Shown: positions 25,753-34,796, counted from the first letter of the stretch. The stretch: DNA of 37,466 nucleotides from Deltaproteobacteria bacterium (GCA_016874895.1 VGSX01000002.1:1-37466), one strand, 5' to 3'. The notes: generated by a model from the letters alone, not told the origin. A program made the numbers and translations.

Positions 25753-26463
25753 CTTCCAGTTTATCCTTACCGACCGCGGCCTGGGACACCCACGTGTGTT
25801 TTTAAACTGCCGGACCGCTTCCCCATCTTTTTCCGCATCTTATAAATTCCCTGTCTGAAAACCCGACCCAAAATCAAGACAATCGCCCCATCTTTTCTGG
25901 AAAAATATCACCCCTTGAAACATACTCTCGCCGGAAAGCCAATCTCGAGAATCATTACCCAAGGAGAGTGTGATGGAAAGTGGAACATGGACTTCCAAGG
26001 GGTTTATCTATAAGCCGATCCTGGGAGCCCGGGGGATTCGGGAAAAGACTTCCTTTGACTCCGGGATGGAGTTGGTGGACGCCCGCCTGGGGAAGGAGAC
26101 CTGGGTGGGCGACCCCGGTTACGGGTCCAGCTTGCAAGAGGCCATTGCCGCCGTCGGCTCCGCCTTCTGCACCCTCCGGGTGCCGGCGGTCAGCTGGTTA
26201 ATATGCTTATCGGGCACGACCCTACTACGGGAAATTATGGCCAGGGCCATGCTTTCTACGTCAATCCGGCTGCCGGAGCCACCGCCGCGAACTGGATCAT
26301 TGTGGGCGGCTACATCGAATGGAATAATTGCCGGGAAACCGAACTGGTTTACCTGAAAAACTTCTCCAACTCCAGGATCGATGGGATGTATATCCAATCC
26401 GGCAATTCCCCCACTCCCACCCGGAACATCTATGTGGCCAATCCGTGTATCAATCTGCAATTA

Positions 26464-26474
26464 TTACTCAGAGC
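26464..26474 (+). repeat. IS630 terminal inverted repeat, left
   Basis: TTACTCAGAGC, paired with the right end at 27567-27577. The match continues loosely into the next 15 bases. Confidence 0.75.
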
Positions 26475-26492
26475 GTTTAATTGATTAATTTT

Positions 26493-27521
26493 TCATGCTG
26501 CGTACCGGACGTGTTTCCCCTGGAAATAATTGGCGACTATATCCGGTTTGCATTGGCGGCTCCGGAGGTAACTCCTGACCTTGCCCATCAACGCTGTTTG
26601 ATTCTCGGGTCGTTGACGACCCAGGGCATTGCTTTTGACATCTTGATTGAGTAATTCATCCGGGTTGATCTCCGGGCTGTAGCTGGGTAGAAAAAATACC
26701 TTGATTCGCTCCTCGTTTTCCTTGACCCAATTTTGCACCTTATTGGAGCGGTGAACCGGGTGACGGTCAATGATGAGATAGACCAGGCGAGCACTTTGGC
26801 GGACCAAACGCCGGAGAAACTCTAAGAAAACTTGGGCCGTAAAACGCTCTTTGAAAACCATAAAGTTTAAGCGCCCCTGGTTGGTAATGGCAGAGACCAT
26901 ATTGCAACTGAAGCGCTGACCAGTGGCCAGGATCACGGGCGTCTGACCTTTGAGGCCATAAGAGCGCCCTACCGCATGGTCGGACCGCAACCCCATTTCA
27001 TCGCCCCAATAAATCTGGGCCTTGTCTTTCTGTGCCTGGCGGCGAATACTGGGGTACTCCTTCTCCAGCCATTGCCGGACCTGTTCCGGGTTTTGTTCCC
27101 AGGCCCGCCGCGCCGGTTTTTGCGGGGTAAAGCCCCAGCGTTTGAGATAGCGGCCGACGGTCCAAACTGACAACTGTAAGCCAAAACGACGTTTAATGAG
27201 GAGCGCCACCGCCTCCCGAGTCCAGAGGTAAAAAGGCAACTTGAGTTGTTCGGGATGATGATCAATAACCGTCTTGGCAATTTGTGCAGCCTGCCAAGGC
27301 TTGAGCTTGCCTCCTTTGGGGCGGCCTTTCCGTTTCGATTTTAGAGCATCTTGGCCCCGGGGATGATACGCTTTAACCCATACACAGACGGTTTGCGCTG
27401 TAACTCCAAGAAGCTGGGCAACTTCCTTTTGCTTTTTACCCTCTAACACCGCCTTCACGGCTAATTGGCGTAGATGTTCTTGGGCACTTGGCGATATGGA
27501 ACGAGCGTCGACTTTTTGCAT
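26493..27521 (-). CDS. IS630-family transposase
   Basis: 342 residues, apparently intact. The N-terminal 60 residues are a helix-turn-helix (KQKEVAQLLGVTAQTV) followed by a basic linker rich in Lys and Arg, then a second winged-helix part (REAVALLIKRRFGLQLSVWT). The catalytic triad is Asp174 (YWGDEMG), Asp252 (LIIDRHPVH) and Glu289 (NPDELL), with 36 residues between the last two, as expected of the Tc1/mariner-like IS630 group. It reads opposite to the gene it interrupts. Confidence 0.92.
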   Translation of the reverse strand: MQKVDARSISPSAQEHLRQLAVKAVLEGKKQKEVAQLLGVTAQTVCVWVKAYHPRGQDALKSKRKGRPKGGKLKPWQAAQIAKTVIDHHPEQLKLPFYLWTREAVALLIKRRFGLQLSVWTVGRYLKRWGFTPQKPARRAWEQNPEQVRQWLEKEYPSIRRQAQKDKAQIYWGDEMGLRSDHAVGRSYGLKGQTPVILATGQRFSCNMVSAITNQGRLNFMVFKERFTAQVFLEFLRRLVRQSARLVYLIIDRHPVHRSNKVQNWVKENEERIKVFFLPSYSPEINPDELLNQDVKSNALGRQRPENQTALMGKVRSYLRSRQCKPDIVANYFQGKHVRYAA

Positions 27522-27566
27522 GCAATATCTATAGCATATTTCCTCACATAAGTTAAGCTATTTATT

Positions 27567-27577
27567 GCACTGAGTAA
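27567..27577 (-). repeat. IS630 terminal inverted repeat, right
   Basis: GCACTGAGTAA on the + strand, reverse complement TTACTCAGTGC, matches the left end in 10 of 11 positions. Confidence 0.75.
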
Positions 27578-28342
27578 TAACTGGCCTGGGGCTGACTACC
27601 CTGGCGGCCAGGGCTGCCGGGCTGGTTTTGGCTGCCTCTTTTGTAACGGTTAGGGATTTACATACCTACAGCTCTCCGTTTACTAACCCGCTTGTGAACA
27701 ACGCAACGGACAATGTGATTGACCGGGTGGACGGCACCACCTGGCGGCGCACTCAATTAGATTTGGCCTATTCCGGGGCCGCGGGCTTGCGGTTGCGGAC
27801 GTCTCCTGGGGACGCCCAAGACTCGGTGCGGCTGCGAGCCGACTATACCACCGGGGGCGGAGCCATTCAATTCGGCAAGTCTGACACCGCTCCCGATTGC
27901 CATATTTACCGCACCGGCGCCAGCCTGTTAAAGAGCAACGCCAAGATGGGGTTCACCGGGGGTATTGGGGTGGGCAATTCCACGGACGGTGACGTGACTG
28001 CTACGGCCAAAACCAAGAAGGTTCAAATATTTGACGCCGACGGCAACAGCTTGGGGTATTTGCAGGTCTATGCGGGGCCGTGAAGTGGCGCCGGCAGGCT
28101 GCCTTCCCAGGATGTCCAGCGCTTTTGCCGGTGTCGTATTCGGACGTAACGTTATCAACCTCCCTCTCCTCCCATCAGGGGAAGGAACCAGGAAATTTTC
28201 TATTAAACGGTTTTTCGAGACGCCGCCGCCATCAGGTTGCGGAAAAACGGGGGCCCGCTTCGGTGGTCAATCTGCTTTATCCGGGAATATAAGCGCTCTT
28301 TCCCCTGAGGTCCAACCAGGGCCGTCTTGCCGGGGCGGTCCC

Positions 28343-29851
28343 TTATCTCCTCTTGAGAAGAACTTGTAGCCCCTGGATAATTGTTTCCTTGAGGCCCCGG
28401 TCCTTGGAATGCCTGAGGCTGTCAAGAGAGACCATCCTGCCGAGTTTGCTCAGATAATTCTTCCTGTCCACTATCTGCTCCAAATTAGAAGCCAATTCGC
28501 GAAATTTATCCGGAGGGATATAAGGCGTAAAACAGTTAAGGGGACTTTGGTGGTTATACAAAGATAAATCATCATCTTCAGTTATCAGACCTTCTTGCAA
28601 ACAATAGTAATATGCTTCCGTCCCAGGATATGGAGTGAAGATACTATATAGGATCCGATCACATTTAAGTTTTTTAATAACGTTTATAGTGTCATTTAAT
28701 GTACTGATAGTTTCAAAAGGGAACCCCACCATAAAGAACGTACTGACTCCGATGCCAGCTTTCTTAATTAATTTCACCGCCTGAAGCGCCTCCTCAATAG
28801 TAAAACCTTTCCTGATTTTTTTTAATATCTCATTGTTGCCCGATTCGATTCCCAAAGCTATATTCCGGCAGCCTGCAGATTTCATCCAGCCGATGGTCGT
28901 ATCATTTACTAAATTAACGTGGGTTTCACAACTCCATCTTAGTCCAGGACAATGTTTCACCAATGCATCGCATAAGTCTTTGATGTATTTAGAGTTTACT
29001 CCAAAGGTATCATCATCGAAATGGATGGATCGCAGCCCCTTAGCCATCAATTTTCGAATTTCGGCGGCGACATTGGCCGGCGAGCGAAACCGGGTCCGAT
29101 GGCTCCAGATGTAACGGGAGCCACAAAAGAAGCAATTAAAAGGACACCCCCGGGTGGCGAAAACATTGCCGAAAGCCTGGAGAGGGTAGTGTTCATAATT
29201 AATCAGGACCTCGGCAGCAGTTTCATGGGGAAATCCGAGGCGGTCCAAATCGCCGATATACTTGCGCGGCGGGGTTTCTCTAACCTCCCCGTCCATCCGG
29301 TAACCGATGCCGGGCACGCCTTCCGGGCCGCGCCCCGAATCCAGGGCTAGGAGCAGTTCCGCGATGGTCTCTTCGCCCTCCCCGTAGACCGCAATATCAA
29401 TGTCCAGACATTCCAGGGTCTTATGGCGGACCATGGTGGGATGGGGGCCCCCCACGATCACCAGTATCTGACGGTCGATTTCCTTGGCGATACCGGCTAT
29501 GGCGCAGGCGGCCGGAAAGTTCTGGGTTTTGGCGGAAATTCCCACCACCGCGGGGCGGTGTTCCCGGATAACCGATCGTATTTCCTGCCAGACCGGACCG
29601 GAAGCGTCTCTCAGGTTATGAAGATAATTATCGAAGCCTTGTTTGGCCAGGAAGGCGACTGAAACTCCGGGTTCTTCATTTTTGGGAGAGTAGTCGGCGT
29701 TGAAGGCCTTTACTTCCCAATCGGTTGCTTGGCAAATGGCACTGGACAGGTAGCCCAAAGATAATGGAAAGCGAACCAATGATAAAGATTCTTTATAGAG
29801 GCGGTAAAAGGGAGGTTCTATTAATAGTATTTTCTTTCTGAACCAAGGCAT
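28343..29851 (-). CDS. B12-binding-type radical SAM protein
   Basis: About 500 residues. An N-terminal Rossmann domain of the B12-binding type opens KKILLIEPPF and includes PAVVGISAKTQ and ILVIVGGPHPTM; the classical DxHxxG histidine is not seen, which is common in this group. The radical SAM domain has CPFNCFFC (Cys236, 240, 243 counted from this ATG) and HFDDDTFG. Such enzymes methylate or rearrange unactivated carbons in antibiotics, lipids and sugars. The frame is open to TTG at 29875, but ATG at 29851 puts the first strand in the normal place. It follows the GT2 gene on the same strand, with a 236-base gap. The 3' two thirds is AT-richer than the flanks. Confidence 0.86.
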   Translation of the reverse strand: MPWFRKKILLIEPPFYRLYKESLSLVRFPLSLGYLSSAICQATDWEVKAFNADYSPKNEEPGVSVAFLAKQGFDNYLHNLRDASGPVWQEIRSVIREHRPAVVGISAKTQNFPAACAIAGIAKEIDRQILVIVGGPHPTMVRHKTLECLDIDIAVYGEGEETIAELLLALDSGRGPEGVPGIGYRMDGEVRETPPRKYIGDLDRLGFPHETAAEVLINYEHYPLQAFGNVFATRGCPFNCFFCGSRYIWSHRTRFRSPANVAAEIRKLMAKGLRSIHFDDDTFGVNSKYIKDLCDALVKHCPGLRWSCETHVNLVNDTTIGWMKSAGCRNIALGIESGNNEILKKIRKGFTIEEALQAVKLIKKAGIGVSTFFMVGFPFETISTLNDTINVIKKLKCDRILYSIFTPYPGTEAYYYCLQEGLITEDDDLSLYNHQSPLNCFTPYIPPDKFRELASNLEQIVDRKNYLSKLGRMVSLDSLRHSKDRGLKETIIQGLQVLLKRR

Positions 29852-30087
29852 TATAATTTGATGAAGTCGGCTCAATCACAGGCACTTTACAAAACTCTGG
29901 CTTTTAAACCCTGTGATGATGGGATTGCTTTCCTACTAAATGAGAAAATTCGATGGCGGCAATCAATTTCCAATTTCTTTCAATAAGTTCTCAAGAAGCT
30001 TGTCCTGTAATGGGGGTTTATCATGGGTAAAGCAGACGGCCGTTAGCGGGGGGTGGTGATTTTTATGCTACCGGCTTTTGTTAACGG

Positions 30088-31143
30088 CTACCTCTCCAGC
30101 GGTATCGATTTCCGAACTTTCACCTCTTTAAACATCCACCGGCGGTTGAAGAAAATTAAAGCGCAAACGCTGCCCATGCCGTATGTTAAATGCAGAAGGA
30201 AAAAGAGAATGGGCAGGACAAAGACGAAGGGCCATTCCTCACTCTTGAACGCCGCAGCCAGAGACACTAAAATGGACGACAGACCGTAAACTGAGAGGAG
30301 CGCGAGGAGGAGGTATCGGCAAGGCTCCCACAGTATGCTAAAAAATCCCAAAACCATCAAACTGGTCATAAAGCAGAACGGAACCAAATGACGCCAGGAG
30401 CTTTGGCGCCAGGTGATCATACTCCAATAGCCGTTTCCAAAGGCTTGGCGAAGAAAATCAACGACCTCAGAACGGCATTGATACTTGGTCATCAAACCAG
30501 GATAGAGGAAAAATTTCCATCCCCGGGCCAGGATGCGAGCATGCAGTTCATTGTCTTCGCTGCGGACCAGGTCTTCACGGTATGAACCCACTTCATCGAA
30601 AACCCATTTCCAATAAAAGCCGCAAGGAACCGTATCTACGAACTGGGCGGTCTGGGAATATCGGAATTTGGCATTTCCCACTCCGAAAGGAGTGGAAAGC
30701 ACCTTGGCTATGGCCTGTCCCCAAAAACCTTTCCCCACTGTCTGCCATGGTCCCCCCACACAGGCTACCTTGTCTTTTTTCTTCTCAAGTAACAGCCGGA
30801 CACCATTACTAATATAATTACGGGGAATCGACACGTGGGCGTCCACCCGACAGACTATGTCACCCCGGGTGGCGCGCAAGGCCAGGTTGAGCGCCGGTGC
30901 CTGGATTCGCTTGGGGTTATCCAGGATGGTAATGCTCAATTCGGGATGGGCTTGGGAGAACTCCTGGATAATGGTCTTGGTGGCGTCTTCGGAAGCCCCG
31001 TCAACGAAAATAAGCTCTCGCAGACTGGCCGGGTAATCCTGTTGCAGGTAATCATTTACCAAATTTCCAAAACATTCTTCCGCATTTCGCGCCACTATAA
31101 TGATTGATACAAATAATTTGTCAGGATCGTTATGGTTTTCCAT
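30088..31143 (-). CDS. ExoA-like membrane GT2 glycosyltransferase
   Basis: 351 residues. GT-A domain with SIIIVARNAEE, LIFVDGASEDAT, CRVDAHV at the DxD site and RSEDNELHARIL. This layout is that of succinoglycan ExoA-like enzymes, which add one sugar to a lipid-linked acceptor. Three to four C-terminal membrane helices cover about 240-335. It is the first gene of the - strand pair, upstream of the B12 radical SAM gene, and diverges from the LegB block across a 500-base gap. Confidence 0.88.
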   Translation of the reverse strand: MENHNDPDKLFVSIIIVARNAEECFGNLVNDYLQQDYPASLRELIFVDGASEDATKTIIQEFSQAHPELSITILDNPKRIQAPALNLALRATRGDIVCRVDAHVSIPRNYISNGVRLLLEKKKDKVACVGGPWQTVGKGFWGQAIAKVLSTPFGVGNAKFRYSQTAQFVDTVPCGFYWKWVFDEVGSYREDLVRSEDNELHARILARGWKFFLYPGLMTKYQCRSEVVDFLRQAFGNGYWSMITWRQSSWRHLVPFCFMTSLMVLGFFSILWEPCRYLLLALLSVYGLSSILVSLAAAFKSEEWPFVFVLPILFFLLHLTYGMGSVCALIFFNRRWMFKEVKVRKSIPLER

Positions 31144-31462
31144 GGGACCTCGGCATGGTATTACGCACTAGGAAAAGTCATAGGGTTTATTGCCGGCAAC
31201 TTATGGGAAGCAGCTCTTGTAGGCCCGTTTATCCCTATGAACGCCGCCACTGATAAGGGTCAATCCCCCTTCGCGCTTTCGGAGATTTACAATTAATTAT
31301 AACCCGGAGACAGCACAGCATAAAGCAATGAAAAGCGGCGGGATATTAATTGAGCCGCTGGCGAAATACATCGCAAAATCTGTTTAGAAGTGGGCCAAAT
31401 CATAGTGGTCAAGCAGCATAACTTGTTGTCATATCGGGAAAATAAATTTTCCCGGAGGTCCT
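31144..31462. promoter_or_regulatory. Divergent intergenic region
   Basis: No gene is supported here. It separates the - strand GT2 from the + strand sugar genes, so both promoters should lie in it, but I could not find a convincing -35/-10 pair. AGCGGC (31334-31339) and GCCGCT (31354-31359) form a hairpin that on the - strand runs into TTTTC, a weak terminator candidate. Confidence 0.3.
31435..31454 (+). promoter_or_regulatory. Perfect hairpin next to a ribosome site
   Basis: CGGGAAAA (31435-31442) and TTTTCCCG (31447-31454) form an 8-bp stem with a TAAA loop. The right arm touches the GGAGG of the following small ORF. It could mask or expose that ribosome site, or bind a protein as a dimer. 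Confidence 0.45.
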
Positions 31463-31654
31463 GTGAGTAAGACTGGCAGCGCCAACGGCTCCTTCTTCGG
31501 GCAACTTCCTCTCCGACCAACTGTGGCGTCGGCGCCACCGATTTCTTCCCAATTTCTCCCGGGCGTGGACTTTACCCCTGAGGTGAGTGACACCGGAGAC
31601 GAGTTTGACAACCCTTTGCCGCCAAGATATGATGCATTTAAGGAAAGAGCCTGA
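31463..31654 (+). CDS. Possible small protein (63 residues) with strong ribosome site
   Basis: GTG at 31463 lies four bases after GGAGG. The product is rich in Pro, Ser and Phe, with no membrane segment and no family I recognise; it looks disordered (for example ASAPPISSQFLPGVDF). It ends 15 bases before the LegB-like gene, so both could be read from one message. Evidence is the ribosome site, the hairpin and the position only. Confidence 0.35.
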   Translation: MSKTGSANGSFFGQLPLRPTVASAPPISSQFLPGVDFTPEVSDTGDEFDNPLPPRYDAFKERA

Positions 31655-31669
31655 GGTAACGGATTTTAT

Positions 31670-32659
31670 ATGAAGTGGGAAGAAAAAAAGGTCCTGGTCA
31701 CTGGCGCCGGCGGGTTTATTGGCAGTCATCTGGTAGAACGGCTGGTGGAGCTGGGCGCCCAAGTACGGGCCCTGGTGCGTTATAATTCCCGGAATGAGTG
31801 GGGCTTACTGGAAATGTTGCCGGTTTCGATAAAAAAGGACCTGGAAGTCATAACCGGGGACATTACCGATCCCTTCGGGGCGGGCCGGATGATCCAGGGG
31901 TGCCAGGTGGTATTTCACCTGGCCGCACTGATTGCCATCCCGTACTCCTACGTGGCTCCCTCCCAATTTGTGGTGGTCAACTGCGGCGGCACCTTAAACC
32001 TGTTGGAGGCAGCCCGGCAGCAGGAAGTGGAGTGTTTCGTCCACACTTCCACCAGTGAGACTTATGGCACCGCCCAATATATCCCCATTAACGAGGCTCA
32101 TCCTTTAAAGGGCCAGTCTCCCTATGCCGCCAGCAAGATCGGGGCCGACAAATTGGCGGAGAGCTATTACCTCTCCTTTGGCGTGCCCGTGGCCACCATC
32201 CGGCCCTTTAACACCTACGGCCCCCGGCAATCGGCTCGAGCCGTCATTCCTACCATTATCAGCCAAGCTTTAAACGGCCAGGTTATCCGTCTGGGCAGCC
32301 TGGCCCCGGTGCGGGATTTGAGTTATGTCAGCGACACGGTGGCTGGTTTCATCAAAGTGGCAGAGACCCCCAAAGCCGTGGGTGAGGTGATCAATATCGG
32401 CTATGGGAAATCAATCTCCATCGGTACACTGGCGGAGAAGGTCGTGGAGTTGTTGGGCGGAGACAAAAGAATCGTTACGGAAGATGAAAGGGTTCGTCCC
32501 CAGGACAGCGAGGTGATGGAACTGCTCTGCGACAACCGCAAGGCCCGGGAGCTGCTGGGCTGGGAACCCCGGATGAGCCTGGAAGAAGGCCTACTTCAGA
32601 CCATCAGGTTTATCGAGCAGAACCTATCCCGCTACAAACCGGAGATTTACTGTGTCTAA
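31670..32659 (+). CDS. legB: LegB-like NDP-sugar 4,6-dehydratase
   Basis: 329 residues, extended SDR. NAD site VTGAGGFIGSHL (10-21), then LVRYNSRNEWGLLE, the LegB hallmark; IAIPYSY; TSTSETYGTAQYIPI; Tyr152 and Lys156 (YAASK); RPFNTYGPRQSARAVIPTI (19 residues). LegB enzymes dehydrate NDP-GlcNAc in the legionaminic-acid pathway, but the same family makes 4-keto-6-deoxy sugars for other amino sugars. The rest of a nonulosonate pathway (NeuB- and NeuA-like genes) is not in the window, so a plain 4-amino-4,6-dideoxy sugar is likelier. Its TAA overlaps the next start. Confidence 0.84.
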   Translation: MKWEEKKVLVTGAGGFIGSHLVERLVELGAQVRALVRYNSRNEWGLLEMLPVSIKKDLEVITGDITDPFGAGRMIQGCQVVFHLAALIAIPYSYVAPSQFVVVNCGGTLNLLEAARQQEVECFVHTSTSETYGTAQYIPINEAHPLKGQSPYAASKIGADKLAESYYLSFGVPVATIRPFNTYGPRQSARAVIPTIISQALNGQVIRLGSLAPVRDLSYVSDTVAGFIKVAETPKAVGEVINIGYGKSISIGTLAEKVVELLGGDKRIVTEDERVRPQDSEVMELLCDNRKARELLGWEPRMSLEEGLLQTIRFIEQNLSRYKPEIYCV

Positions 32660-33818
32660 GCCGGAGACCCCCTGGAAGGTCCCCCTGGCTGACGTGAAAC
32701 TGGAGCCAGAGGAATTGGTGGCGGTGACCGCGGTGTTGCAATCCGGCTGGCTGTCCATGGGCCCCAAGACTGAGGAATTTGAAGGCCGTTTCGCCGAATA
32801 TTTAGGAGTCAAACATTGCTTTGCGGTGGCCAACGGCACGGCCGCCCTGCACCTGGCGGTGGAGGCGCTGGGTCTGGAAGCAGGCGATGAGGTTCTCTGT
32901 CCCGCCCTGACTTTCGTAGCCACGGCCAATGCCATACTTTACACCGGGGCCCGGCCGGTCTTTGTTGACATCAATGGCCCCCATGATCTTAACCTATCTG
33001 TTGACGACGCGGCCGGTAAAATCACGGAACGCACCAGGGCCGTCATGGTGGTCCACTATGGCGGCTATCCCTGTAATATGGACGGCGTCAGGGCCTTGGC
33101 CGCCCGGCATGACTTGAAGATCATTGAAGACTGCGCCCATGCCCCCGGGGCCGTCTATCACTCCGCCCAGGGCGTCCGAATGGCGGGCGCCATGGGTGAT
33201 GTGGGCTGTTTCAGTTTCTTTGCCAACAAGAACATGACCACCGGCGAAGGCGGCATGGTGGCCACCAACGACCAACAATTGGCCGACCAAATCAGGACCC
33301 GGCGCTCCCATGGCATGACCACCCTTACCTGGCACCGACACCGGGGCCATAGTTTCAGTTACGACGTGGTGGCCAGGGGTTATAATTACCGGCTGGATGA
33401 GATGCGGGCCGCCCTGGGCCTAGTGCAGCTGGCGCGGCTGCCCCAAAGGAACTCCCGCCGGGGTCGGCTGGTTCGAGCATACCAGGAAAAATTGCGCTCT
33501 CTCGGGGGAATCGAGCTTCCGTTCCTGGGCTCCCCCCCCGGCGGAGCATACCACCTTTTTCCCATTATTTTAAAGGACGGCGATCGCGCCGCCTTCATGC
33601 AAATGCTGGCTCAGAAAGGCATTCAGACCAGTATTCATTATCCCCCGGTGCACACATTTTCCTATTACCGGCGGCAGTGGCCCCCGGATTTCGACCACCG
33701 CCTGCCCCGCACTGAAGACGCCGCTTCTCGGCTGGTGACCCTGCCGCTCTTCCCGGAGATGACTGCGGCCCAGCAGGAATTGGTGGTGGAATCGGTTCGG
33801 GAGTTTTTTGGTGCCTAA
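32652..33818 (+). CDS. DegT/DnrJ/EryC1 family sugar aminotransferase
   Basis: 388 residues, PLP-dependent. ANGTAALHLAVEALGL holds the phosphate-binding loop; DEVLCPALTFVATANAI; IIEDCAHAPGAVY; Lys193 in FFANKNMTTGEGG is the Schiff-base lysine; YNYRLDEMRAALG closes the fold. It would add an amino group to the 4-keto sugar made by the preceding dehydratase. GTG start overlaps the previous gene by 8 bases, so the two act as a pair. Confidence 0.92.
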   Translation: MSKPETPWKVPLADVKLEPEELVAVTAVLQSGWLSMGPKTEEFEGRFAEYLGVKHCFAVANGTAALHLAVEALGLEAGDEVLCPALTFVATANAILYTGARPVFVDINGPHDLNLSVDDAAGKITERTRAVMVVHYGGYPCNMDGVRALAARHDLKIIEDCAHAPGAVYHSAQGVRMAGAMGDVGCFSFFANKNMTTGEGGMVATNDQQLADQIRTRRSHGMTTLTWHRHRGHSFSYDVVARGYNYRLDEMRAALGLVQLARLPQRNSRRGRLVRAYQEKLRSLGGIELPFLGSPPGGAYHLFPIILKDGDRAAFMQMLAQKGIQTSIHYPPVHTFSYYRRQWPPDFDHRLPRTEDAASRLVTLPLFPEMTAAQQELVVESVREFFGA

Positions 33819-33950
33819 CCTCCCTTCACAAGTGCAGGCGAAGGCCAGGCTTCGATGGGGGCCTGGGACGATGATGAGGCCCAGGAATGGGGGGGTGGGA
33901 CGAAATTGTCGGTTAAGGGTTTTCGTCGGTAATGGCGGCGGGGAGCGGGC

Positions 33951-34796
33951 ATGAACCTTGACAACCCGGACATCACGGTGGTGGTGCTGACATACAACCG
34001 CGCCGGTATGCTGCGGCAGGCGCTGGCAACTTTGGTTAACCAGGTAACTGACGATCAATTCTCCTTCGAGATCCTGGTGGTGGATGACGGCTCTACGGAT
34101 AACACCACCGCGGTGGTCCGGGAAGTCTCGGAAAGCGCCGGCGCCTTGCTGGTCCGGTACCTTTACAAAGACCACGGGGGGGAAGGTGATTCCAGAAATA
34201 AGGGGGTGGCTGCGGCGCTGGGCCAATGGGTGGTCTTTTGCGATGACGACCAGTTGGCCGACCCCAGGTGGCTGGCGGAACTTTATCAAATAGCCCGGGA
34301 GACCGGGGCCAGGTGTGTGGATGGGGCCGTCTATCTGAAGCTCCCTCAAAGGTCCTCGTTTGAACTAACTCCCAAAGTTCGCCGCATCTTTGGGGAGAAG
34401 ACTCCTCAGGGGTATGGGCCATATTCCACCAGGGATACCGTGGGGGCCGGCAACATCCTGATTCACAAGTCCCTGTTCAACCATGTGGGGGGTTTTGACC
34501 CCACCTTCCGGCAGGGCGTGGACACGGATTTTTTCTGGAGGGTGGAAAAGCAGGGGATAAAGATTCGTTTTGCCCCGCAAGCTCGAATTCACCACATCAT
34601 TCCTCATCTCCGGCTGAACTTTCCATATCTCCGGGAGAGCTGCCTGAGGCAAGGGTTTGCCTACGCCCGGCTGCTGCTCAAATACGAGGGCCCGGGCAGA
34701 CTGGCTCTTGCAGGGAGCTGGCGAATGGCAGTGGCCCTGGGCCGGGATCTGCCATTGATGTTAGGGGGGGGATTTTGCACAAGCCCTCCTGGCTGA
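33951..34796 (+). CDS. GT2 glycosyltransferase, ends early at a G8 tract
   Basis: 281 residues as read. GT-A domain with TVVVLTYNRAGML, VVDDGSTDN (Asp45, Asp46), DDDQ at 98-101 and GAGNILIHK; C-terminal part has GGFDPTFRQGVDTDFFWRV. Eight Gs (34764-34771) occur just before the early stop at 34794. In another frame the sense continues as HKPSWLIDGQCGWWYSLGF and FVRGMLFLLFPRVLP to a TAA at 34952-34954, an ordinary GT2 C-terminal membrane segment. One G more (or two fewer) would join them. A true frameshift, phase variation or a base-call error are all possible. GGGGAG precedes the ATG. Confidence 0.85.
   Translation: MNLDNPDITVVVLTYNRAGMLRQALATLVNQVTDDQFSFEILVVDDGSTDNTTAVVREVSESAGALLVRYLYKDHGGEGDSRNKGVAAALGQWVVFCDDDQLADPRWLAELYQIARETGARCVDGAVYLKLPQRSSFELTPKVRRIFGEKTPQGYGPYSTRDTVGAGNILIHKSLFNHVGGFDPTFRQGVDTDFFWRVEKQGIKIRFAPQARIHHIIPHLRLNFPYLRESCLRQGFAYARLLLKYEGPGRLALAGSWRMAVALGRDLPLMLGGGFCTSPPG
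34764..34771 (+). repeat. G8 homopolymer tract within a glycosyltransferase gene
   Basis: Eight consecutive G residues lie where the reading frame changes. Homopolymers of this size slip in replication and are used for phase variation of surface glycans in some bacteria. Confidence 0.8.

Larger units (their letters stand above)
26464..27577 (-). mobile_element. IS630-family insertion sequence, complete (1114 bp)
   Basis: The element starts TTACTCAGAGC at 26464 and ends with the reverse complement TTACTCAGTGC at 27577; the first 8 bases are identical and 10 of 11 match. TA at 26462-26463 and 27578-27579 is the target duplication expected of this family. The transposase fills nearly all the interior on the - strand. 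Joining the outer sequence at one TA restores an open frame. Confidence 0.88.
25973..28083 (+). pseudogene. Secreted-type glycan-associated protein gene, split by IS630 and a frameshift
   Basis: Three pieces belong to one gene. An N-terminal part starts at ATG 25973 with AAGGAG before it and includes DPGYGSSLQEAIAAVGSAFCTL, split here at residues 45-65, a segment like those opening right-handed beta-helix or tailspike proteins. A central piece in another frame (26180-26463) has DPTTGNYGQGHAFYVN and NWIIVGGYIEWNN. The C-terminal piece (27580-28083) has TWRRTQLDL and ends LGYLQVYAGP. The middle and C-terminal pieces join in frame once the IS and one TA are removed. The remaining length (995 bases) is one short of a multiple of three, consistent with a one-base deletion near 26180-26200. 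A glycan-binding or lyase role is inferred only. Confidence 0.7.

Noticed and set aside
28084..28342. Possible gene between the split gene and the B12 radical SAM gene
   Set aside because: Frames on both strands lack ribosome sites and family features. A short CTCCC-rich segment with ATCAGGGG resembles intergenic repeats of some related bacteria but forms only a poor hairpin.
33819..33950. Coding sequence between the aminotransferase and GT2 genes
   Set aside because: GGCCTGGG and CCCAGG near 33861-33886 give only a weak 6-bp hairpin; translations show no sense and no ribosome site.
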